The notes under the pieces are model-generated. The model saw nothing but the letters and a program-made list of their open reading frames with translations. It was not told where the DNA came from and did no database searches. Below are positions 1-10,389 of a DNA stretch of 64,000 bases, in pieces (the first letter of the stretch is position 1; each line of letters opens with the position of its first letter). The DNA is taken from positions 6,761,700-6,825,699 of the forward strand of contig JABBOT010000011.1 of the NCBI GenBank assembly GCA_016165875.1. Direction: 5' to 3'. Made by a program: the position numbers and the translations under genes. Origin of the DNA: Acanthopleura granulata. Lineage: Eukaryota > Mollusca > Polyplacophora > Chitonida > Chitonidae.

Positions 1-1379
1 TTGGGTAGGCCTATATGTTTACATATGGGTCTTTATTGAGTTTGAACAGCGAGGGCTGTTTTTTTTTTTTGGGGGGGGGGGGATATATCTTACACACATG
101 TGAGGTGCAGAAACAAAAATTATGCCAGTTAGAAAATATATTTTTCACACAGTGCAAGTACATGTGTAGCTTATTGCATACATTAGCATTTATTAATTTT
201 TACGATATGAAACATATTAGTCCGACAGCTAGAGTTTTCAGATTTGAACTGTCAGCTCGTGTGTGCTCTGTAGTGAATAAAAGGCAAGCATGTTAGTCAC
301 TCGTGTAATGAAGCTCTCTATAGCCTTCCTGGTAGGTAGAGCTCATTATTAAACATAATCAGACTAGCTATCACGAATAATAAATGGGCCATCGTATGTC
401 CAGACTGATCCTCGATTTCTGGGCAGAGCATTATTTATGTGTAGGGGGTACACCTTATCAGGCCTTCTAATCGTAGGGACAGTACATCTTTCCTCATACA
501 TTTTGTATGTACACGGTCCTACTTTTGTACCACAATAAAAATAATTGATGGGATAACTTCCTGTAATAAACAACAATATATTGATATTTATAAATAATAA
601 TCATGACGGATGAATTTCCACCTTTCTTGAAAAAAATCTCCCGTTAAAACTGTTATTTGAGGGATGTCGAATTGCCTTTCCGTTGATCTCATTGATTAAT
701 CCATTCCTGATTACGAATTAATTCCGATTCGTTATCAAGAACAGAATTATTCAACACGGATTTATCGGATGATTTTTTTTTTTTTAAGGTTTGACTGTTT
801 CTTAGTCCTTCCAACGTGACTGTGCCTTTAGTTACTCTTCGTAATCAAGCTCATAGCCTATTTGCTAAAACGATATTTTTGTTGCTGTGCAAGAAAATTG
901 CCTTCATCAGTATTGCCCTGTCTCTTACCGAATAAAAACTCGATGGTACTGCGTCTGATATGCCTACCCGAGTTTTATTTCTGCGAAATGACAAGTTACT
1001 TTCGGTTTCGAAATGAAGGGAATCACATGACGCCACAGGCTGTTTACTCCTCACATCTGCCTTGCCTTGCCATGTTGTAACAGTAGACAATCGCATCGCA
1101 AGCAGCACTAACCGTGACCACCTGGCAAGAGTTTGCTGGCAGATTTCTACAGGTATGTTTGATTTTACACGGTAGATTTTTCGCCGAACAATCTCTTGAA
1201 ATGTATAACAGTATGAAAACGACATTTTAAAGGGTTTGGATCTATCCATCTATGTGTGGCGTTTGTCACAAAATGTGCACATCTGTAGACTCGATTCTGT
1301 GCCTATTTTACACAGCTGCTGACCCATTTATACCATCCTCAGAACACATGGTATATGTATAATACATACCCACACTTTA
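1..1379. other. no gene seen
   Basis: AT-rich sequence with homopolymer runs (T then G at 60-82). Around 660-760 a segment (TTAATCC, TTCCTGATTACG, GAATT) resembles one at 3345-3430, a hint of an old dispersed repeat. Open frames are short and unconvincing. Confidence 0.5.
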
Positions 1380-1960
1380 CACCAGTTAAGTCCTTTGACA
1401 CACTACCCATATTTTGGGAAATTTCTGACAAATTTCTGCACCAAGATACACAATTTGTAGCACTGATTTTCCATTTCGATCATTGATTGTCCGTCTGTCT
1501 GTCTGGTTATCCATTATATGTTGAGACCCTTTTTAAAAAGGCTACTCCTCCTACACTTTTTGTCTGTTTCCGGAGAAATTTGGTTCAAGTGTAGAATGCA
1601 TCACGATACACAGTTCCTAATGTCGAGGTTGTTCGTCTCTCTGTCTGTTCATCCATCACACGTTTATATACCTTTAAAAACGCTATCATCCTCCAAACCC
1701 CCAGGTTTTTGTCCGATTTCAATGAAAAGTGTACATTACAGGTACATTAAGACTGATAATTCGTAGTATCGATTTTCCATTTCGATGATAGTTTGTCTCT
1801 CTCTCTCTCTCTTGCTCTTTTCATCCAGAACGCGTTAACGTTTCTTTCAAAATGCTACTACTGTTACAAATTTTGCCCAATTTCAACAGGACTTGGTACA
1901 AATGATTCAAGATAATATTTTGTAGTATTGATTGTCAATTTTCATTTCCATTCTCCTTTA
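1380..1960. repeat. degenerate tandem repeat, about 150 bp, three units
   Basis: Three units, each with TTGTAG or CGTAG before a GATTTTCCATTTCGAT-like stretch, a CTGTCTGTCTG or CTCTCTCT pyrimidine tract (about 1491, 1636, 1795), TCATCCA, then GCTACT or CTATCATCCTCC and a TTTGTC or TTTGCCCAATTTCA segment. Spacing is about 145-155 bases. No gene seen in the region. Confidence 0.6.
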
Positions 1961-2471
1961 TGATGCATACATAATTTTGTAATCGACCCCGAGATAATTT
2001 TGTCCCAACCAGTTGAGCTACTGTCTCATCAGACTGCAATTTGTAGATATACTAGGTTCCTCTCCGGCCGTACGTGAGAACATCGAAAAACAGCGCAAAA
2101 CGTTTACACCATGGAAAAAAAACATTTTGGTGGGAAAAAATGCTGAAGATAGCCAATCCAGTCACATTAATCTGACGCCTGGCCGAGACAGCAACGAGTA
2201 CCCTTTTGAGGTCTTTAGTGTGAAAACCCGACCCTAGATTTATCCTTGTTCTCCCGATCTCCAGGCAGACGCTTAAAGCCTTTGGCCACCGAGGTGGCCC
2301 GGCAAAGGTTACAGCTACTTGATTTTCATCGAAGTGAAGGAGTAAAACGATGGTGTATGATGATGTGCGATGGTTTAATTACCTTCATCTTATTTCAAGA
2401 TTTCTTCTCTATACTTTTTAAATGATAATTTCCCATTTTCAAGCGTTTCAGAACAATTCTGAGCAGGAATC

Positions 2472-3406
2472 ATGGGCAATTCAGACAGCCATCCCCCTAT
2501 CGCTCCTGGATCCATTGTGAAAATGTGGCCGTCGCAGATTCTCTTCACGCACGACAGCATTAGTCCAGTTTTCCAAAATGGCGAACGCTTGACGGAAACT
2601 TACGAGGATATAGTGTACAAACGAATTGATCCGTCCACACATTCTATCAGCCCCCTGGTCGTGACCTATCACAATGGCCAATGGTGGGTTGTTCGAGGTA
2701 AGTTGAACTTTGACCCATAAATGACCTCTTTCAGCCCCTGGTGGTGACCTGTCACAAAGGTAAATTGTCGGTTATTGGAGGTAAGTTGAACTTTGAGTTC
2801 TATATCAGCACTCTAATTTTGGCCTGCATTTACAAGGACAAGTATAGTTGATTGTTGGTTATTTGAGGTAAGTTGAGCTTTGATACGTGCTTGAACTATT
2901 TAGTTTTCTCCTCAAAACGGCGAGTTGTGGGTTATACATGTTATAAGGTTAGAAGTTTAAAAATAATAATAATAAAATTAAAAAACATTGGTGTTATTAC
3001 GTGACGTTATACACTTCTCAGTAGACCTATAGAAGTGATAAAATAATCATGTTCCTGCTTTACCTGTCTGATTATGGTCCACGAATCTTTGATCAAACAT
3101 CCCTTAATTGTAGGTAACAGACGATTATACCTGTACAAGGATTTGGAGAAACGCAGGTTCATCAGAGAGGTATTGGTGAGAACGGAATTGTTTAACGAGG
3201 CGCTGTACAACAGGCAGTTCACGTCCAAGGTAGGCGGAGCTTCCGCCAGAGTGAGAGGTTCCCCGTTCTTCGACAAGGAATTGGACGGGATTATACAGCA
3301 ATGGAGAAAGGAAAACGAAAGTGAGCAAATCAAAAATAATTTTCCGTTAATCCGTGGGAGGACGGATTGCATTGTCGGCCATCTAATGATATTAATCCGT
3401 TCCTGA
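2472..3406 (+). CDS. ParB/sulfiredoxin-like fold protein, function unknown
   Basis: Two coding exons, 2472-2697 and 3114-3406, joined phase 1 at gag|gtaagt and attgtag|gta, giving about 172 residues. Residues 14-85 follow a ParB/Srx-like pattern: an entry strand (PSQILFTHDSISPVF), a middle strand (ISPLVVTYHNGQWWVV) and, across the splice, the loop RGNRRLYLYK. That loop corresponds to the G-x-H-R-x-x-A loop of ParB and sulfiredoxin, but there is no cysteine where sulfiredoxin has its catalytic one, so sulfiredoxin activity is unlikely. The segment FTSKVGGASARVRGS after it also fits stand-alone eukaryotic and bacterial relatives. The protein begins MGNSDS, matching the N-myristoylation pattern M-G-x-x-x-S. 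The C-terminus is uncertain: reading through to the stop at 3406 is the simplest model, but a weak donor at 3321 (gaaa|gtgagc) could lead to a further exon. No poly(A) signal is visible close by. Fold assignment is by motif recognition; the role is unknown. Confidence 0.6.
2648..2890 (+). repeat. tandem copies of the exon 1 end and its splice donor
   Basis: The last 50 coding bases of the ParB-like exon 1 and its donor (GAGGTAAGTTGAACTTTGA) are repeated at 2733-2803 and more weakly at 2817-2885. GTAAGTTGA occurs at 2698, 2781 and 2868. The second copy still reads PLVVTCHKGKLSVIG in frame up to its donor and is preceded by a good acceptor (ctctttcag). Confidence 0.7.
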
Positions 3407-3547
3407 TTACGGATGAATTCGTTGTCGGGAACGCATGAAGCTGTTAGATCGTCCACAATGCATGCATTCGCCATTCTTCTGGTAACTGATTTAATGGAAG
3501 ACTCGTTTTTAGGGCATATAGACCCACCACTACATTCGTCTCAATCA

Positions 3548-3600
3548 AGGTGGTGTGGGTGGGGGGTGGGGAGTGGGGGGTGGGATAGCGGGAGGGGGCT
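3548..3600 (+). other. G-run cluster (possible G-quadruplex)
   Basis: At least five runs of three or more G, separated by one to a few bases, in GTGGGTGGGGGGTGGGGAGT and the following bases. Fits the G-quadruplex pattern. It stands out in an AT-rich region, about 150 bases beyond the ParB-like frame. Confidence 0.55.
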
Positions 3601-3904
3601 CCGTGCCCGAGTCGCTAGTGTGCCCGTGCAGCACAATGGCCCATGAGCAAACGTGGCCACTAAGAGTTCAGCCCATGCTAGTTTAACACTGAGTAGGCCT
3701 ATATTTTTGGAGTATTCATCTCATGCAGTGAAAAGGAAAGAAAACTTGTAAAACTCGCAGATTTTGTAGTAGACATTTTCAAGATGCTGCTATTTGTAGC
3801 CCCAAATATTTTTATCGGCTATATGCTTTTCATCCCCTTTCAAACAAAGACCGCTGACAGGGTAATTGCATGATCTAGCCGTTTGTTGCACGAAATTTTT
3901 ATTT

Positions 3905-4145
3905 GGATTGGTGTACTCTGTAATTGCCGTACTCCAGAATATTTCACTTACACGACAGTGGTCAGCCTTATGGTGGGAGGAAATGGCCCAGACCCCGGGG
4001 AAACCCACGACCATCCGCAGGTTGCTGGCCGGATAGGAATTAACATGAGCTGGACTAGAACTCGCCGCGGAGGAATTCATGAGAAATTCTTGAATCGTTG
4101 CGCTTCACTAGAGCGCTATCCTCCTCGGCCACGGAGCCCCTGTCA
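3905..4145 (-). mobile_element. SINE copy downstream of the ParB-like gene
   Basis: Tail TACTCCAGAATATTTCACTT to head ending GCCACGGAGCCCC; a run of altered sequence (GAATTCATGAGAAATTC) sits in the middle. Confidence 0.7.
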
Positions 4146-5235
4146 AGTACTTTAAACATGCATGCATACGAAAGGAAGATGGATAATTTATTTTCCGATA
4201 TGAGTTTAGGAATTTGACAATACTCCTTTTGTATCCAAAAGATGATGAATTATCCCAACCACGAGCCATGGATGTCGCGAGATTTCAAAAAACCTTTCTT
4301 CTACTGGAGGAAAATAATGTGCATTATAGATGAGAAAGAAAGCACGGCTGAGGTCGATGTCTTCCCCGTTGTGACTTTTTTTGTTTACATTTTTCTTGAT
4401 GGTACATGTGTTACATTCATAGAATCCAGTAATGAGTTTAAAGGCAGAGGCAGCAAATACTGATCATCACGGTTACAAGCCACGAAAGTTGATCTGCTTT
4501 TCGTTATCCAAGTGCAAAGCTTTCACATCATTGCTGTTTGGTGGAAAACGTTAAATAATTTGTCCGTCTGGGCGGTTTTGCAAAACCAGCCATATTGACG
4601 GCTGTTGTCAGGGAGTATGACTCACCCAGATAACCATTATTTTCTTCAAATTCCTCACAGCGAGAATTCACCAATATACAAAAAAAAAAATAAATAAATA
4701 TAAAAAAACAAACAAACAAAAAAACAAAAAAGAAACACGGGTCGACTGTTTGAGGACGTGGTCGCAAGCCGAGTTTCTTCAGTCGTCCCAGCCGTTTTTC
4801 TTCCATATATCTATGGCATTTTTTGCAAAAATATCAAACTTTTCTATTTCCTTACAAACACATCAGAAATTTAGAGGAAAAGTTTAGGATATAGATACTT
4901 TTCACCTGGTTATTTGATAAAATAATGGAGCTATACCCCCCTCAACTTTGTCATGTTGTAACAGCCCAACGTTGTCCTAATGCGTCATACGATTGTAGGC
5001 ACACGAGGGCCACAGACGATCACAAAGAAGTTCAGATTCTGAGAAGTCCTCCCTGAAAACATGAAACTCCCTTTTCTCTAAACCTCGTACACTGTCCGCA
5101 GAGGTCACGTAATATTGATCTTTGCTGTGTATGAACTTTGGCATTAAATTTGATATGTTGTGATATAGGATATGTTTGATGCAAGAGAAATTTGCAAGCT
5201 TCGTTCCTTTTGGGCTAGACACTGGTCTGTGCTTC

Positions 5236-6080
5236 TTTGGTTAAACATTTCACCGTAGGGGTCAGTAAAGCTCATATTGGGTGAGGCGTAGGGGTCAGTA
5301 AGCCTCATATTGAGTGAGGTGCTGGGGTCAGTAAGCCACATATTGGGCGAGGCGTAGGGGTCAGTAAACCTCATATTGGTTGAGGCGTACGGGTCAGTAA
5401 GCCTCATATTGGGCGAGGCGTAGGGGTCAGTAAACCTCATATTGGGTGAGGCGTAGGGGTCAGTAAGCCTCATATTGGGTGAGGTGCTGGGGTCAGTAAG
5501 CCACATATTGGGCGAGACGTAGGGGTCAGTAAAGCTCATATTGGGCGAGGCGTAGGGGTCAGTAAAGCTCATATTGGGTGAGGCGTAGGGGTCAGTAAGC
5601 CTCATATTGGGTGCGGTGCTGGGGTCAGTAAGCCTCATATTGGGCGAGGCGTAGGGGTCAGTAAGCCTCATATTGGGCGAGGCGTAGGGGTCAGTAAACC
5701 TCATATTGGTTGAGGCGTAGGGGTCAGTAAGCCTCATATTGGGTGAGGTGCTGGGGTCAGTAAGCCTCATATTGGGTGAGGCGTAGGGGTCAGTAAACCT
5801 CATATTGGGTGAGGCGTAGGGGTCAGTAAGCCTCATATTGGGCGAGGCGTAGGGGTCAGTAAGCCTCATATTGGGCGAGGCGTAGGGGTCAGTAAACCTC
5901 ATATTGGTTGAGGCGTAGGGGTCAGTAAGCCTCATATTGGGTGAGGTGCTGGGGTCAGTAAGCCTCATATTGGGCGAGGCGTAGGGGTCAGTAAACCTCA
6001 TATTGGGCGAGGCGTAGGGGTCAGTAAACCTCATATTGGTTGAGGCGTAGGGGTCAGTAAGCCTCATATTGGACGAGGTG
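5236..6080. repeat. 33-bp minisatellite, intact block 1 (about 25 units)
   Basis: Units of 33 bases built on GGGGTCAGTAAGCCTCATAT plus TGGGTGAGGCGTA follow one another with few indels. Units differ at fixed spots (AGCCTC, AACCTC, AAGCTC or AGCCAC; GTA or GCT) and those with GCT recur every four or five units, a higher-order pattern. Because 33 is a multiple of three, one minus-strand frame stays open as an 11-residue repeat (YASPNMRLTDP); the other five frames hit stops in the common unit. Confidence 0.9.
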
Positions 6081-6475
6081 CTGGGGCCGCAAGCCCCCAT
6101 ATGAGGCGTAGGCCTCAGTCATATTGTGAAGTAGGGGTCAGTAAGCCCTATACGGGATGTGCAGTGCCAGCCAGTAAGCCCTCATATTGGGCGAGTGTGG
6201 TCAGTGCTCATATTGGGTGAGGCTTAGGGTCAGTAAGCCCTCATATTGGGTGAGGTGTTAGTCAGTAAGCCCTTTACATTGGGTGAGGCGTGGTCAGTAA
6301 GCCTCATATTGGGTGAGGCGTAGGCCGTAAAGCTCATATTGGTGAGGTTGTGGGCTGTGTGCTTCCCTCATACGGCGAGGCGTAGGCCGGGGTAAACCCC
6401 CCATATTAAAGTGAGGTGCTGGGTGTCAGTGCCCATTGGGTGAGGCGTAGTCAGTAAGCCCCATTGGGTGAGGCG
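6081..6475. repeat. 33-bp minisatellite, disordered middle block
   Basis: The same unit is recognisable, but with many small insertions and deletions (for example CCCTCATATT for CCTCATATT, GGCGTGGTCAG for GGCGTAGGGGTCAG) that break the open frame. The abrupt change from near-perfect units on both sides suggests poor consensus in the assembly rather than old decay. Confidence 0.75.
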
Positions 6476-7012
6476 CGTAGGGGTCAGTAAACCTCATATT
6501 GGGTGAGGTGCTTGGGTCAGTAAGCCTCATATTGGGTGAGGCGTAGGGGTCAGTAAACCTCATATTGGGTGAGGCGTAGGGGTCAGTAAGCCTCATATTG
6601 GGCGAGGCGTAGGGGTCAGTAAACCTCATATTGGGTGAGGTGCTGGGGTCAGTAAGCCACATATTGGGTGAGGCGTAGGGGTCAGTAAGCCTCATATTGG
6701 GTGAGGCGTAAGGGTCAGTAAGCCTCATATTGGGTGAGGTGCTGGGGTCAGTAAACCTCATATTGGGCGAGGCGTAGGGGTCAGTAAACCTCATATTGGG
6801 TGAGGCGTAGGGGTCAGTAAGCCTCATATTGGGTGAGGCGTAGGGGTCAGTAAGCCTCATATTGGGTGAGGTGCTGGGGTCAGTAAGCCTCATATTGGGT
6901 GAGGCGTAGGGGTCAGTAAAGCTCATATTGGGTGAGGCGTAGGGGTCAGTAAACCTCATATTGGGTGAGGCGTAGGGGTCAGTAAACCTCATAATGGGCG
7001 AGGCATAAGTTG
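6476..7012. repeat. 33-bp minisatellite, intact block 2 (about 16 units)
   Basis: Regular units resume with the same variants as block 1, again mixing GTA-type and GCT-type units, and end at a last unit with ATAATG. The minus-strand frame is open through the whole block and just beyond it (ATG at 7023-7025), but there is no splice or promoter evidence. Confidence 0.9.
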
Positions 7013-7502
7013 CATATCCTGTCACTCAATAACAACGTAATGAATTTACCCCGCTGTAGATCCACGCATTTCTGATCTCTCGCAGGATTCAGAAAAAATG
7101 TCTCACATGTCACCATTCCCGTCCAATGAAAAACAAAATATTTTCTCCGATGCAGGATAAATGAAAGTCTCTGGAGATATACTTATGAGTTTCTTTTCAT
7201 TTTGCAGCTTGTGCCATCCTGTAAACATTTTGTCCACTTTTGGGATCACATATTATTTACCGGGGTTTCCGTATTTTGGATGATTTGGATGAGTTTCTAT
7301 CGACAGAACCACATCCCTGTAAACTTGTGACTGATAATACTGGCAATAAAATTAAGAAAGTTGGATACCTTCAAAGTGGACCCAGCGGAACGTTCTAAAT
7401 AAAATTCCCCTGAATCAGTTTTTATATTTAGACAGTTCTTTGTGTTAACTGCAATGCATTTAGCTTGTATAATGAAAAACATATACTTGATTTTTGTTTG
7501 CG

Positions 7503-7524
7503 CATTAGGTTGTACAACCTAATG
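7503..7524. repeat. perfect 22-bp palindrome
   Basis: CATTAGGTTG followed at once by TACAACCTAATG, identical on both strands with no spacer. Weak outer symmetry suggests a remnant of a longer inverted repeat. A GGATCGAATCC box-B-like motif follows at about 7580. Confidence 0.8.
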
Positions 7525-8744
7525 AAACAGACGTTGGGTTTTGGGTGCAAATGTATGTTTATACAAGTTAGAGGGTCACAGGATCGAATCCTGCTCACGT
7601 TGGTTCTAATCGGCTTTGAATCAGGTGTGCCAGGTACAAGAATCTGGCCAGGAAGAGAATTCTGGTCGAATGCTTTAAGGCGTCTTTCGACAGCAAGAAC
7701 ACCGGTGGCATGGATTAATTTCCGGCCTTTGGGTAGGGGATTTGTAGACTTTACCACTCTCACTTTTGGTGGGGCTAAAGGAAAACTGATCATGTATAGA
7801 GCGAAAAAACAATGGTCAATCCAGCCTTGGACAGATCAGCTATTACGTGGGAAAAGGGGATACATGGCCCAGTGTTATTGTGTGGAAAAAGGAATAATAG
7901 TGAAACCTTGATGTTAATAGGCCAAGCGGTTGGCAACGCCAGTGTTGCACCGCTACAATGCTTGGGTCGCCCAGAGCCAAAAAAAAAGACAAGTCATCTG
8001 TCTTGCGACGCCAAAAAAACAAAGTATTTTTTTTTCTTTTTGTAGTCGGCCGAAATACTATGATTCACAACTTATGAGATGGGGTATTTTTTTTGATCGA
8101 CAAGTCAAATGTGTCAAATTGTTTGGGACGACTTCAACTGAGTTAACCACAATAAGGTTAACAACGCTCGTGTGGCCGTTTGAACAGTGTAACATTCGTC
8201 GAAGACAACTTGTTTTCCGCCATTATGGCGTTCATAAAGATCTGCGCGCCATGCCCACATGGGAGAGTTCGTCAGTAACTGGCCAAAGGTGGGTGATTTT
8301 ACACGTGTGCATAGAACTGACCACAGTCCTATTAGTCAAAAAATCTTGAGGCAATCGAATAAGTACATAAATAAACAAGGTATCTGGCGAATTTTCTAGC
8401 TCCGGCCCCCCCCCCCCCAAACCGTAATCTTAGTCCACATAATCTATATGAAAGTGCGGCCCTAAAAGCCCGGTCAGAAATAAAGTATTTGAATTTTAAT
8501 CATAAGGTGATTCATTTCTGTATATTTCACACTTAGCGATGACATCGTCGCTCAGGTGTTATGCAGAAGATCGGGCCATCATTGACCATTCCGTGAGGTC
8601 GAGTTCAAATCAAACATGAGAGGATTCGTAGTTTGCTCCACTCACGTGGTCACAGCCTTATTTGACCGAAATATCCTTTACTTAATCAAACTGTAAAACA
8701 GCGCAGTTCAATTACAAACTGAGTCATACCTAAGCCTTTAACAT

Positions 8745-8955
8745 CGGTGATCTTGGTACTGATTCGCTTGGCCCTCAGGATTAGAGGAATGAATCAAGTA
8801 CTGTATGGCCGGCCTGGTGTCAGGGTATTGTGACTTGGTGTGGCGTCGTGGGTGGTGTCTTCGGTGTGGCGTTACAGCCAGGCAACGCTGTGAATATGTG
8901 CTATTGGATCTGACCGGCTTACAAGAAGACACTGTCCTCATACTGTCCTGATATT
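8745..8955 (+). mobile_element. second SINE family, body fragment
   Basis: GGTGTCAGGGTATTGTGACT, GGTGTCTTCGGTGTGGCGTT and GAGGCA-like CAGGCAACGCTG blocks match the body of the element at 49455-49750; the head is diverged. Confidence 0.5.
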
Positions 8956-9097
8956 ATCAGTTCAGTTGCGAAATCCAATGTCAGTCAGTACCACACACAC
9001 CCACCCCTGTCCCGCACTCGATTAAGATACCCAGTAAATATGTACTGCTTCAGCTGCGAATGGTTTTCATATAGGCACAAGAGTAATTTCCCTTTAA

Positions 9098-9669
9098 AGG
9101 TGGCGGAAACATAAAAATGACATGACGGTCAGATGAATGAGTGACAAAAAGTTAGTTGTAAATGTGGTCTTCAATATTTTTTGAAGGAGAAGAAGACACT
9201 TGAGACTAATTTTTATATGGCGGCTATGTAGGATTGGTAAATATATTCTTTGTGTAATAATGTTATAAATGAGGATGTAACATATGTTTAATAAATATTT
9301 TTTGCACTACAATTTGTCCTTTTCAGCTAACAAATGTGTTCAAATTGGATTTGAACCATATTTACATTTTTAATATGTTCATAAATATTATCATAATTCA
9401 GGCCAAATGCATAAGTTTGGATAAAAACAGCAAATTTACATTCAAATAAATTGTTTTAGACATGCATCAAATCCTTGTTTAGAACATTAATACAACACGA
9501 CAATAAATACCAAAAGTTAATCCCAAATACCCACCATATAAAAATATTTTCAAATACCCTTTTCTCCTGAAGAAAATAAAAATAAAAAAAAGATTGAAGA
9601 CCATATTTGCAAATAACTGTTGATGCTCTTTCATCTGATTTTAGCATCATTTTGATGTTTTCTTCTCCT
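9098..9669. mobile_element. foldback MITE, 572 bp, TTAA target site (copy 1)
   Basis: TTAA at 9094-9097 and 9670-9673 flanks a unit whose ends are inverted copies over more than 100 bases: the left arm (AGGTGGCGGAAACATAAAAA from 9098, later TGTGGTCTTCAATATTTTTT near 9164) pairs with the right arm (complement AGGAGAAGAAAACATCAAAA). No coding frame for a transposase is seen, so it is non-autonomous. Confidence 0.7.
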
Positions 9670-10389
9670 TTAAGCTTTGAAAAAATGACTTTTCCACATG
9701 CAGTTGACATTCTTGAACGGTGGACATGACACATTTAATAGGAAAGCGGGAACAACTTCGTCACTTTTGTACTCTGTGTGAGATGAATGGATCAAAGAAT
9801 AAAACTTCACATAAACCACGATTCATTACATTTCACCCATTGTTACGATAGGGGAGTTTCGAGATCAGACTCTTCTATCGCTAAAAGTTAGAAAGGCCCT
9901 ACTGTACCATGTGACATGTCAATATGTTAGGTAACTATTTCTCTTCACATTTACTATAGCATGGGCGTGTAAGAAAAGTTTCAACAAAAGCTTCTTATAC
10001 TAGAAGTACGATAGGGAAGATTGAGGAGCTGGAAGTTTTTTAATTTAAGAAGCTTCTGATTGAAGGAGAGATCGCTTGTACCTCCCAAACAAGGCAAGAC
10101 AGGTAATCGCTAAATTAAAATCAACAAAATTGCGTGACATTTTGGACAAGTGACATGACACAGTTGAACTCTTTTTACCTTCTACTACAAAAGAGGTCGG
10201 ACTCGACACTCCACTATTCATGTACACATAAAAGTCTAAGTGATATAGATTGACGAATGCTGAGAAAGGAGAATACAATCCAATTTTACGTATACAGATA
10301 GGACATTTCTCAACTGAACACGATGATATTGTCATGATAACACTCGAAGAAGTCGGGTTCGAACGCATGTCCTTTGTAAGGTAGCCATA

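Larger units (their letters stand above)
7030..9090. other. no gene seen; repeat-like segments
   Basis: Holds the palindrome at 7503, a tRNA-like box B, a C-run at 8407-8418 and a fragment of the second SINE family. A 148-codon frame at 7465-7911 has no family likeness and spans the palindrome. Confidence 0.45.

Noticed and set aside
5236..7012. CRISPR array
   Set aside because: Units are contiguous 33-mers with no unique spacers, in an animal genome.
7465..7911. 148-codon frame on the plus strand
   Set aside because: Runs through a palindrome and a tRNA-like repeat, with no family likeness.
10045..10368. extra exon of the GH26 gene
   Set aside because: The 107-codon frame shows no GH26 or accessory-domain motif; a link cannot be supported.
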